Source: Symbiodinium natans (taxonomy: Eukaryota > Sar > Dinophyceae > Suessiales > Symbiodiniaceae). From it: a stretch of DNA of 35,000 bases. The translations under genes were made by a program, and so were the position numbers. The notes under the pieces were generated by a model. That model saw nothing but the letters and a program-made list of their open reading frames with translations. It did no database searches and had not been told where the DNA came from. Below are positions 26,651 through 35,000 of the stretch, piece by piece. The DNA lies in the NCBI GenBank assembly GCA_905221605.1, contig CAJNDS010002379.1:60001-95000 (forward strand), written 5' to 3'. Position 1 is the first letter of the stretch. Each line of letters opens with the position of its first letter.

Positions 26651-26892
26651 GGTTTAGCGTGATTGGGGTTCAAGGCTAGTAGGGTTTAGGAACAAAGGTC
26701 CTTTTTTGAAGCTTTAGGGCTTAAGGGACAAGGGGATGCCTTTAAGCCCTCTGAAAAATATGCCAAAGTATGATCCCCTCAAACCCGATGTAAAATCTCC
26801 CAAGGCCCACCCAGTCTTTCAAGTTGCAGGGGCTTAGGAAGGGTACCACGGGGAAAGGTGTGGACCCTTGCCGTCATGTCTCCCCACCCTCC
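26651..26892. other. Unique stretch, no gene seen
   Basis: No kelch-like or other coding signal was recognised on either strand. Confidence 0.4.
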
Positions 26893-27092
26893 CCTAAACC
26901 CTAAACCCTAAACCCTAAACCCTAAACCCTAAACCCTAAACCCTAAACCCTAAACCCTAAACCCTAAACCCTAAACCCTAAACCGTAAACCCTAAACCCT
27001 AAACCCTATACCCTAAACCCTAAACCCTAAACCCTAAACCCTAAACCCTAAACCCTAAACCCTAAACCCTAAGCCCTATACCCTATACCCTA
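26893..27092. repeat. Long CCCTAAA array
   Basis: About 28 nearly perfect units with CCCTATA, CCGTAAA and CCCTAAG variants. One of the longest telomere-like arrays in the window, yet internal. Confidence 0.97.
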
Positions 27093-27100
27093 ACTAAGTG

Positions 27101-27245
27101 AGGGGTCGCTTCCGTCGAGCGACAGACCCCGAACGCTCGGCCGAGGGCCTTACAGCCCGAGCGCCCAAGCGAAAAGAGAAACGGAAAGGTGAGGGTTAAG
27201 CCTCACCGTCTGTCCTGGACAGGCCAACGGACATCGGCCTTTTTT
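27101..27245 (+). ncRNA. Candidate structured RNA: four consecutive hairpins then T6
   Basis: Right after the long CCCTAAA array, four inverted repeats follow one another: GTCGCT/AGCGAC (27105-27110 and 27118-27123, extended by GGG/CCC), CGCTCGG/CCGAGCG (27134-27140 and 27157-27163), GGTGAGG/CCTCACC (27188-27194 and 27201-27207) and CTGTCC/GGACAG (27210-27215 and 27217-27222). A T6 run at 27240-27245 could end RNA polymerase III transcription on the plus strand. No known RNA family is recognised and no promoter boxes were identified. Confidence 0.3.
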
Positions 27246-27365
27246 ACGACAACGTCAGTACTCGGCTAAGGGATGGCCGGCACCCAGACCACCTTTAGCG
27301 TAGCTAAAGTATAACCCTTCATTTCTGAGGTCGGTTCAGGGTTTTGGGTTCAGGGTTTGTCGGGT

Positions 27366-27575
27366 TCCCCCCCCGGGGGCCCCCTGGTCCCTGGTAGCTG
27401 GATTCCTGGACCAGGAGGCTGGCGAGGGGTCCAGGCAGGCTGGTTGCTCAATTTCGTGCTTTTTTTGGGCCCTTCTTCCCGGGCCAAGGGCTGCCCGGGC
27501 CAAGGGCCCCCGGGCCAAGGGCCCCCCGCCAAGGGCCCCCGGGCCAAGGGCCCCCGGAGCCCCCCCGGGGCCAAG
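27366..27575. repeat. GC-rich minisatellite GGGCCAAGGGCCCCC
   Basis: About six copies of a 15-16-bp GGGCCAAGGGCCCCC-type unit (27478-27575), with a C/G-rich run at 27367-27390 before it. Open frames over it on both strands are Gly/Pro repeats and not genes. Confidence 0.85.
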
Positions 27576-27805
27576 GGTGGCTCAAGCCAGTTGGTTTCAT
27601 GGGGAGGCCCTTGACTGGCCCGGGAGGGCCTCGAAGCAAAACACGGCAGGCGGATCTTGGACTTGGGCTGTTCTGCGCATCTACATGGCAGAGGTGTAAG
27701 TTTTTTGGCATCTCATGTGGCTAGAGAGACACGGCAAGTTAGAAAAAAGATACAGGAAGACAGCCACCTTGGCGAATCGCACGCCTTGGAAGCCCCAGAG
27801 GCGCT

Positions 27806-28660
27806 AAGAGCCACCAAAAGGCTTCCAAAGCTTCAAAAGGCCCACTAAAAGAAGGGGGACCTCAAGATTTGTCCGTGCCCACCATGAAAAATGCGATTTT
27901 TGAATATTGAAAACGATGGTTTTAGGCACCCCTGCCCGCAATGAAAAATGTTCTTTTTTAGTACTGAAATCGATGGCTCTCCCCAAATCAGCAAGGACCT
28001 CTACGGGCCCTGACGTGCCGAAGGCCCGAAAAGGACCGAGGCTACCCCGAACCCCAACCTAAACCCTAACACCGCAAAACCCTACAACGGCCTTCAAGTA
28101 AATAAGGGCCTCTACGGGCCCTAACGTGCCGAAGGCCCGAAAAGGGCCGAGGCTACCCCCAACCCCAGCTAAAACCACCGCAAAACCCTGCGAAGGCCTT
28201 CAAGCAAATAAGGGCCTCTACGGGCCCTAACTTGCCGAAGGCCCGAAAAGGGCCGAGGCTACCCTGAACCCGAGCTTAAACCCTAGCGATTGAAATACTC
28301 ATTGGCGAAAAATTCATTAATAGGTTCCCTGACCTTTAAATGAATAAAACCTCTGCAACGCCGAAGTCCGAACAAGGCCCCGAGAGACCCCAAGAGCCAC
28401 CAAAATGCTTCAAAAGGCTTCAAAAGGCCCCCTAAAAGAAGGGGGTCCCCAGGATGCCCGTACTTCAATGAAAAATGCGATTTTTTGGTAGAGAAATCGA
28501 TGCTTAATTGAGGCCCTTAAAGAAGGGGAATCCAGGAGCAGACACAAAGGGTTTCCCTGACCTTCAAATAAATAAGGGCCTCTACGGGCCCTGACACGCC
28601 GAAGGCCCGAAAAGGGCCGAGGCTACCCCCAACCCCAGCTTAAACCCTAACAGCGCAACT
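27806..28660. repeat. Composite dispersed/tandem repeat family
   Basis: The motif TCTACGGGCCCT followed by GCCGAAGGCCCGAAAAGGGC occurs four times (starts 28000, 28111, 28217, 28581). Each copy can form a GGCCC-GAAAA-GGGCC hairpin. A second segment (GAGCCACCAAAA..GCTTCAAAAGGC..AAAAGAAGGGGG, then ATGAAAAATGCGATTTTT) occurs at about 27808 and 28393. No coding sense was recognised. Confidence 0.75.
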
Positions 28661-28744
28661 TTAAAAACATCAAAGCAAGCATCAGAGCACAAGAAAGTAA
28701 ATTCCATAAACCCTAAACCCTAATAGAGTATAGTTTGGGTGGCC

Positions 28745-28815
28745 GGGGTGGGTTGACGGGCAACGCGAGCGCGCGGCCCGGGGTGTTTCACACCCGAGCG
28801 CGCGCCCCCCCCTGA
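28745..28815. other. GC-rich inverted repeat
   Basis: GGGTGT/ACACCC (28781-28795) is flanked on both sides by GAGCGCGCG segments. It can form a hairpin; no role is assigned. Confidence 0.45.
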
Positions 28816-28821
28816 CACACC

Positions 28822-28862
28822 CTAAACCCTAAACCCTAAACCCTAAACCCTAAACCCTAAAC
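28822..28862. repeat. CCCTAAA array
   Basis: Six perfect units abutting the CA microsatellite. Confidence 0.95.
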
Positions 28863-29532
<670 letters not shown>

Positions 29533-29763
29533 CGAAGAGCCGGTTTTAGACTTCAATCTATTGTTCCCAATCCGGGCTCCTCATCTCTGCTATGTAACCC
29601 TTAACTACACTGTCTATCATGAAGGCCCGTGCTTCGGATCCCTGTAACGCTTAGATTCAGAATCCAGCCCGAGGGGGTCACACCGCCAGCCTGGTAGGGT
29701 TTAGGGTTTAGGTGTTTAGGGTTTCGGGTTCGGGCTTAAGGGGTCTGGGTCTTAGGGGGCTTG

Positions 29764-29827
29764 TCTTCCAGCCTCCGCGAACCAGACCTCGTCCAAGGAG
29801 AAGCCTTGAATCATCACTGCATGCTGT
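29764..29827 (-). CDS. Candidate kelch exon (QHAVMIQGFSLDEVWF)
   Basis: The minus strand reads QHAVMIQGFSLDEVWFAEAG, like the H.AV....VW.. part of a kelch blade with the GG lost. The repeat orientation around it is opposite to that of most other exons. Weak on its own. Confidence 0.3.
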
Positions 29828-30608
29828 TGAGGGTTCACCAAGTTCCTAAACCCTAAACCCTAAACCCTAAACCCTAGGCCCTAAACCCTAAACCCTAAAC
29901 CCTAAACCGCTTGGGGAGTGTCTGGATCTAGAACCTACTTACTGGTGGTGTTTGCTATAAGGGAGCAAAAGGACAACTTCCGGGTTTTGCGAGGGTTTAG
30001 GGTTTAGGGCTAGGGTTTAGTGCTAAAAGGGTTTAGGGTTTAGGGTCTAAGATTTTTTTAAGGGGGTTTGGGGTTTAGGATTTTGGGATGTTAGGGGTTG
30101 GGGATTTTAGGGGATTTAGGGTTCAGGGCTACATGTTTTGAGTGAAACTTCTGAAAAACAAAGAGGTAGAAACAACACCATACGCAGTCTACTGACACCC
30201 TCAACCCTAAACCTCAATTCGTGCGTTCCTTGGGCGGGGAGTTTGGGTTGGGCACAACAGAATAAACCCTAAACCCTAAACCCTAAACCCTAAACCAAAG
30301 ACCTCGGAAGACTTGAACACTACTGGCAACCTGGTTTAGAGCTTCTCGGGTGTCGGGGGGCTGGTATAGGGGCCTGAATCATTAGAATAGGGTTTTGGGG
30401 GTTATTCTAATATGTTTATATAGGGACCATAAGGGAAGGCCATTCGTGATGATTCCGACCCCAATATTCAGCCACAGGGTTCTGGGGGACCCTAAACCCT
30501 AAACCCTCAACCCTAAACCCTAAACCCTCAACCCTACACCCTAAACCCTAAACCCCAGACCCTAAACCCTAAGCCCTAAGCCCTAAACCCTAAGCCCTAA
30601 ACCCTAAA
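29828..30608. repeat. CCCTAAA/TTTAGGG arrays with unique islands
   Basis: CCCTAAA at 29846-29908, 30263-30297 and 30490-30611; TTTAGGG-type at 29992-30045 and 30060-30125. Unique islands (30126-30260, 30298-30480) show no exon I recognise. Confidence 0.85.
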
Positions 30609-30615
30609 CCCCACA

Positions 30616-30702
30616 CCCACTGAGGTTGCCGCTGCCATCGTTGCCTCCATAGATCCAAAGCTCTGCGTCGTTCCACAAGACACCCGTGGGGTACTTCCTG
30701 TG
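30616..30702 (-). CDS. Kelch-repeat exon (LWNDAELWIYGGNDG)
   Basis: The minus strand reads HRKYPTGVLWNDAELWIYGG followed by NDGSGNLS. AELWIYGGNDG is the central strand pair of a kelch blade. The island has CCCTAAA on its left and TTTAGGG on its right. CACAG just upstream could be the acceptor. Confidence 0.65.
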
Positions 30703-30724
30703 TTTTTCTTGGGAAAATTAGGAA

Positions 30725-31170
30725 GGAGGTTTAGGGTTTAGGGTTTAGGGCTTAGGGTTTAGGGTTTAGGGCTTAGGTGGTTCTCTGGGAAAAGCGGGCG
30801 CTTTTCTAGCAAAATGGGGGTGCTTGCTTTTGGCTTCCTATCTCAGAAGAACTGGGGCATTTTGGACCCTAAACCCGATACGGCTTCGCCAAGGCGACAG
30901 CTTCTTAGCAAGGAGGTTTGGAGGGTTTAGGATTTCAGGGCTTAACAGTTAGAGGGTTTAGGGTTTAGGGTTTAGGGTAGCTTAGGGCTTGTGATTCTTG
31001 AGTAGCATCAGTAAAGCCCATGCGCGTGCACGACGCAAGCGTTGAGTTCAAGCACCAAAGTGCGCCTGGGTATCTGGGCCTCTGGATGTTGCTAAACCCT
31101 AAACCCTAAACCCTAAACCCCAAACCCCAAACCCCAAACCCCAAACCCCAAACCCCAAACCCTAAACCCC
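30725..31170. repeat. TTTAGGG and CCCTAAA/CCCCAAA arrays
   Basis: TTTAGGG at 30727-30775 and 30954-30980; CCCTAAA then a run of CCCCAAA at 31093-31170. Islands at 30780-30940 and 30985-31090 show no recognised coding. Confidence 0.85.
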
Positions 31171-31655
31171 TTTCGTTGGGAGTCAGGAGTTCGGGAACCC
31201 ATGGTTTGGCGCGTTCGGGTTGTGAAGCTCTTGTGGGAGGTAGAAGCAGTATGACATGGATGCCTTCGTATCAGGTACAAATACCAGTAGCCTGCCTAAA
31301 GCCATGCAGAAGAATGTAATGCATTACAGACGAAACTCCGTACTTTCTTCCCCAAAACCCAAAACCCTAAACTAAACCCGAAGGTGTTGTTAAAAAAGCC
31401 CTAGGCCCCTAAACCTCTGAACCCTAACAGCCAATCTAAACCAAACCCGAAACCCCCACCCCATTTTAGAAACCCTAAACCCAAACCCTGAACCCCAAAC
31501 CCCTAAAAAACAACCTAAACCCTAAGCCCCCAAACCCCAAGATTTCCCAGCCCCCAAACCCTAGACCCTAAACCCTAACCCTAAAAGCCGAGGGGCCGTG
31601 CCGAAGGTTCAGAGCTCAAGGCGTAGCTTTCAGTCCAAGAGGGACTCGGGTCCTG
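31171..31655. other. Unique stretch with scattered CCCTAAA units, no gene seen
   Basis: Degenerate CCCTAAA/CCCCAAA units from 31350 to 31590. No exon motif was recognised at 31171-31340. Confidence 0.4.
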
Positions 31656-31659
31656 ACAC

Positions 31660-31872
31660 AGGGTTTAGGGTTTAGGGTTTAGGGTTTAGGGTTTAGGGTT
31701 TAGGGTTTAGGGTTTAGGGTCTAGGGTTTAGGGTTTAAGGTTTAGGGTTTCGGGTTTGGCTTCTGCGTTTAGGGTTTAGGGTTTAGGGTTTAGGGTTCAG
31801 GGTTTAGGGTTTAGGGTTTAGGGTTTAGGGTTTAGGGTTTAGGGTTTAGGGTTTAGGGTTTAGGGTTTAGGA
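31660..31872. repeat. Long TTTAGGG array
   Basis: About 27 units in two blocks (31660-31757 and 31768-31872), with few variants. Confidence 0.97.
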
Positions 31873-31954
31873 ACTCAAGAAGGACTCGGGGCCTGTGCTT
31901 CAGAACCCCCCCCCAAGAAAAACCAAAAAGAAAAAAACAATGAAAAAGTAATAA

Positions 31955-32140
31955 TAAATAAGTATAAATATAACTATAAATATAAATATAAATATAAATA
32001 TAAATATAAATATAAATATAAATATAAATATAAATATAAATATAAATATAAATATAAATAAATATGAATAAATAAATAAATATAAATATAAATATAAATA
32101 TAAATATAAATACAAATATAAATATATAAATAAATAAATA

Positions 32141-32175
<35 letters not shown>

Positions 32176-32176
32176 G
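31955..32176. repeat. AT-rich (TATAAA)n/(TA)n microsatellite
   Basis: About 30 TATAAA hexamers degrade to TAAA and then TA dinucleotides. Tyr/Ile/Phe frames over it are artefacts. Confidence 0.97.
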
Positions 32177-32553
32177 TATGGATCGTGTTTTGTTTTTGGT
32201 GGGTTCTTAAGCAAATAGTAGGGAACAGAAGTGCCTTTTGGGAAGGCTTTGGTGAATCAGTAGGTGTAGGGTTTAGGGTTTGGGGCGTAGGGTGAAGGGT
32301 TTAGCTGATACTGCACCGTACGCCGTACATAGAATACATAGCATGCAGTAGAGAGCAGAGTGGAATATGGTTGGACGGCACATAATTCGAGTATGCTATA
32401 ATCTCTCCTAGTATGATACATACGATGCGATATAACCTGACCTGTCACATATCATACATTTTTGTTGTGGGCTGCACTTCACTTCGCTCTGCTCCACCCC
32501 CCTCCACTCCCCCCCCCCCCCCCCCCCCAAACTCCATCCCGCTCCGCTCCTCG

Positions 32554-32585
<32 letters not shown>

Positions 32586-32650
32586 GTGTTTTTTCTCCGG
32601 CAAGTCCCTAAACCCTAAACCCTAAATCCTGAGGCCCGAAACCCTAAACC
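32177..32650. repeat. Low-complexity stretch: C run, CT microsatellite, short telomere-like array
   Basis: Poly-C at 32510-32528, CT repeats at 32553-32585 and CCCTAAA at 32609-32650. No gene is supported between 32177 and 32500. Confidence 0.7.
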
Positions 32651-32665
32651 CGATTAAGTAGGCCC

Positions 32666-32752
32666 CTGTGATGACCCTGCCACCCTGGCAGGTCCCAGAG
32701 TCCCGCCAACCTCCACATCGATGTACCACAAGTCGTTCAGGACGGTGCCTCG
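32666..32752 (-). CDS. Kelch-repeat exon (TVLNDLWYIDVE)
   Basis: The minus strand reads RGTVLNDLWYIDVEVGGTLG. NDLWYID is the post-GG strand of a kelch blade. It follows the RLWVFGG exon at 33.2 kb on the transcript, as expected. CCCTAAA flanks it on the left and TTTAGGG on the right. Confidence 0.65.
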
Positions 32753-33135
32753 GGAAATGGGCTGTTTCCCAAAATAGGGGGTTTAGGGTTTAGGGTTTAG
32801 GGTTTTGGGTTTTGGGGGTACTTTATACCCCATGTAGAATAGAATCCCCCTAAAGGGACCCCCCCCCCCCCCCCCCCCCCCAAACAGGGTACCCCTACTT
32901 TCGAAAACCTCCACAAAGGCTGAGGGCTTCAGGCCTTAAGGCTTGAGAGTTAGGTCTTAAGCCTGCAGGGCTTGGGAGTTAGGGACTCGGGTTTAGGGGT
33001 TCAGGGGCTAGGGCCTGCAGGGCTTAAGAGTGTAGCGTTTGGGGCTTAGGGCAGTTGATACATACAGGCTTTAACTCTAAACCCTGAACCCGGGACCCTG
33101 AACCCTAAACCCTAAACCCTAAACCCTAAAACGCC
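32753..33135. repeat. Telomere-like units, C run and degenerate GGGCTT repeats
   Basis: TTTAGGG at 32779-32803, poly-C at 32860-32881, degenerate AGGGCTTAGGAGTTAGGG units at 32930-33055 and CCCTAAA at 33098-33130. Confidence 0.8.
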
Positions 33136-33156
33136 ATAGGGGTTACCAGGATTTAG

Positions 33157-33237
33157 GGTTGTCAGGAGAAGCCCCTTAGCTCTGAGGCTCGGGCTCCCCG
33201 TGGCAGATCCGCCGAAGACCCAGAGTCGCCTTGGCAA
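33157..33237 (-). CDS. Kelch-repeat exon (RRLWVFGGSATG)
   Basis: The minus strand reads LPRRLWVFGGSATGSPSLRA. RLWVFGGSATG is the canonical kelch GG strand. The preceding telomere-like array ends in GGGTTTAG, which could itself act as acceptor. It lies between the PEPRADH exon (33.4 kb) and the NDLWYID exon (32.7 kb), forming a complete blade. Confidence 0.65.
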
Positions 33238-33238
33238 G

Positions 33239-33330
33239 GGCCTAAACCCTAAACCCTAAACCCTAAGGCCTAAGGCCTAAGGCCTAAGGCCTAAGGCCTA
33301 AACCCTAAACCCGAAACCCTAAACCCGAAA
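33239..33330. repeat. CCCTAAA array with homogenised GGCCTAA run
   Basis: Three CCCTAAA units, five GGCCTAA units, then CCCTAAA/CCCGAAA. Confidence 0.95.
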
Positions 33331-33337
33331 CCCTTCC

Positions 33338-33421
33338 CTTGAGGCCAAGTTGCCCGGTGGAGGTGAGCACGACGCAGTGATCCGCGCGCGGTTCGGGGAG
33401 AGTTCCGCTGACGGACACCTT
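33338..33421 (-). CDS. Kelch-repeat exon (LPEPRADHCVVLTSTGQL)
   Basis: The minus strand reads KVSVSGTLPEPRADHCVVLT followed by STGQLGLKG. The P.PR.DH.VV....G.L pattern is the opening of a kelch blade. It is the highest-coordinate recognised kelch island, bounded by CCCTAAA/CCCGAAA on the left and TTTAGGG on the right. Confidence 0.55.
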
Positions 33422-33445
33422 TGGATGCCCCCGACCCCGACAAGT

Positions 33446-33500
33446 TTAGGGTTTAGGGTTTAGGGTTTAGGGTTTAGGGGTTTAGGGTTTAGGGTTTAGG
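33446..33500. repeat. TTTAGGG array
   Basis: About eight units. Confidence 0.95.
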
Positions 33501-33651
33501 GACTAGCCCCAAGATCGGAGAAGTCCGGCCAAGGGATATGTAAGTCGAGTTACACGTAGGCCAAGCGCAGATAGAGGTAGGTACGGTAGCCGTTTAGGAT
33601 CGAAACTGCTGCTGCTGCTGCATGTTGTTGGGGTGTTTTTGAGCCTTTCTT

Positions 33652-33864
33652 TCACGAAGGAATTCGGCGCAGCAAGAACATTTCCATGATGAGGAGCCCA
33701 AAAAGAAAAACCACAAAACCCCAGACAGCTTGGCAGGGCGTGTTGGGCTGGCTACCTTGCCCCTGAACAGCCCACGAGGTTGCCAGTATCAAGGATAGAA
33801 GGTACCAAGGGTCACACAGAGCAGTCATGTCAAAGTGAGGACACAAGGGCACCCTTCTTTGCAT
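33652..33864 (-). CDS. Small frame with two hydrophobic segments, unknown
   Basis: 70 codons with a stop at 33652. An N-proximal hydrophobic segment (WYLLSLILATSWAV) is followed by a polar stretch with Cys and a second segment (VWGFVVFLFGLLIMEMFLL) ending in RR. It could be a signal peptide plus membrane anchor, an exon upstream of the kelch exons, or a chance frame. The island is non-repeat and lies between telomere-like units. Confidence 0.35.
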   Translation of the reverse strand: MQRRVPLCPHFDMTALCDPWYLLSLILATSWAVQGQGSQPNTPCQAVWGFVVFLFGLLIMEMFLLRRIPS

Positions 33865-35000
33865 AAACCCTAACCCCTAAAGCCTAATCTAGGTAAGGCG
33901 GCTACTTGTCGTCTGAGCCCTAATCTCGATATAATTTTGTGTAAGCAGGCTTCCATGCGTGCCTTTCGTAGGGGTACAACGACGGATGAACTGAAACCCC
34001 AACCACCAAACCACAACATCACTACATAGAAGTGCACTGAACCTTCAAGAATGGCTCCCCAGACAGTCGCCTTCCGGAAGGCCGCCCGAGACCCTAAACC
34101 CTAGTTCGGGTTATCGGATCCCTACAACCTCGGTCGCCCCACCTCATTCCACGTTGGGGTGTTGGCCTGCCGGTGCGGGTTGGCGTGCGACGGGCTCTGA
34201 TTCGGGCGGGAGAACGGGGTTGGTGTGATTAGGGGTCAGGTCTCTGTTTAAGACTAAATCAGGGCACAGAGTGTCTTGTTGCGCCAGACACTCTGAATTT
34301 ACTGGCAAGATTTGGGGATTTTCAAGATAGGGAAACCCTAAACCCTAAACCCGCAATTTGGATGCCTAACTAGATAGAATGAACATTTTGTGGCAAAGCG
34401 GACGCAAGTCTGGGCGTATCAGTAGCATTGCAATAGACGGATTCAGCAAGATGGGATGCAGAATGGGTTTTGGGGGTAGCTTGCATCATGACTACATACT
34501 TAAAAGACCAGGGACTTACTAAGTGGGGGTGATACGTAAGGTCACTGTACCTATAAGTACTTAGGACCCTAATTCTGGTACTGATATCTCTCGTTACTAT
34601 GTGTCACGATCCTTCAAGTAGGGCTTCTATTGGGGGCTTCTTTTAGGGTTTAGGGTTTAGGGTTTATTCGTTCGGGTGGGGGGGGGGGGGGGGGAAAACA
34701 CCATGGTACGGCGGGCCGTCCCGGCCCTAAATCTGAACTCTCGGTGGAGGGTCGGGGCACTTAGTAAGTAGGGATGTCAGTCTTAGTTGCTGAGTTCATA
34801 AGCCCCCCCAAAAGTGTACACTTTCAGTTCTGTAGCTACTATAGGGGATTGTAGTATCCCAAAAAGTGTAAAGTGTACTCACCCAGCTACTAAGAAGTAC
34901 CTTAATTGGGGTTGAGTGTTTAGGGTTAGGGTTTGGGGGTTGGGGCTAAGTAAGTATACGTACAGATACCTTAGCTAACCCCACTTACTAAGCTCCCTGA
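33865..35000. other. Mostly unique sequence, no gene called
   Basis: Short CCCTAAA (34333-34353) and TTTAGGG (34644-34664) blocks and a poly-G run (34677-34694). A minus-strand frame near 34090-33880 contains LWFGGW, weakly kelch-like; it is not called. Confidence 0.4.

Noticed and set aside
26893-27092. A true chromosome end
   Set aside because: The array is internal, like all others here, and orientations alternate throughout; these are interstitial telomere-like repeats.
27576-27600. Dinoflagellate spliced-leader remnant (TGGCTCAAG)
   Set aside because: Only nine bases match the leader end, in a GC-rich minisatellite flank; chance level.
27336-27711. Gly/Pro-rich frames on both strands
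   Set aside because: They follow the GGGCCAAGGGCCCCC minisatellite in every frame.
31853-32214. Tyr/Ile/Phe-rich frames resembling membrane proteins
   Set aside because: Produced by the TATAAA and TA repeats.
34030-34095. Plus-strand MAPQTVAFRKAARDP, histone-like at a glance
   Set aside because: Too short, no further histone similarity, and the frame stops at once.
33880-34095. Minus-strand frame with LWFGGW, possible further kelch piece
   Set aside because: No neighbouring kelch residues (no H.AV or G turn) and no flanking array pattern.

Overview
The window looks like nuclear DNA of a dinoflagellate. Four things point there: very many plant/dinoflagellate-type telomere-like heptamers (TTTAGGG/CCCTAAA) used as interspersed repeats, a cox1 fragment of dinoflagellate mitochondrial type, a Ty1/copia retrotransposon with long accessory-domain polyproteins, and a gene split into tiny exons by large repeat-filled introns. 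No rRNA, tRNA or CRISPR array was recognised.

The main hidden feature is on the minus strand. Between the telomere-like arrays lie short islands (60-100 bp) of non-repeat sequence that read as pieces of kelch repeats: W..L.PSG.P..R, then H.AV....G.MWIFGG, then YNDLYYLD. From high to low coordinate (33.4, 33.2, 32.7, 30.7, 26.5, 24.9, 23.9, 8.2, 6.9, 3.0 and 2.1 kb) the pieces mostly come in the order expected of successive kelch blades. The best reading is one multi-exon kelch (beta-propeller) gene of more than 31 kb, with each blade cut into two or three exons and the introns packed with telomere-like repeats and microsatellites. Many of these introns begin with TTTAGGG and end with CCCTAAA on the transcript strand, so their ends could base-pair.

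One kelch intron (8.2-23.85 kb) holds three foreign pieces: a degenerate C5-cytosine DNA methyltransferase-like gene (9.35-11.0 kb), a mitochondrial cox1 fragment (about 11.6-12.62 kb), and a complete LTR retrotransposon (13047-23776, minus strand) with two identical 213-bp LTRs and a perfect 5-bp target duplication AGGCT. The retrotransposon has three overlapping reading frames: gag; a 2000-residue zinc knuckle/protease/accessory/integrase frame; and a dioxygenase-like/reverse transcriptase/RNase H frame. They are linked by a -1 and a +1 frame change. Besides the copia core it carries an ExoX C-terminal-like domain, Cys-rich zinc-ribbon-like motifs, a RapZ C-terminal-like domain, a coiled coil plus an Arg/Ser-rich region, and a 2OG-Fe(II) dioxygenase-like domain with its HxD...H...R residues intact.

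The far left (1-497, minus strand) is the edge of another coding region, with a threonine-rich stretch followed by an FWSHSWH motif. The right part has a hairpin cluster (27.1-27.25 kb), a composite repeat family (27.8-28.7 kb), a 670-bp CA microsatellite and more arrays. All names rest on motif recognition by eye. Exon boundaries are approximate.
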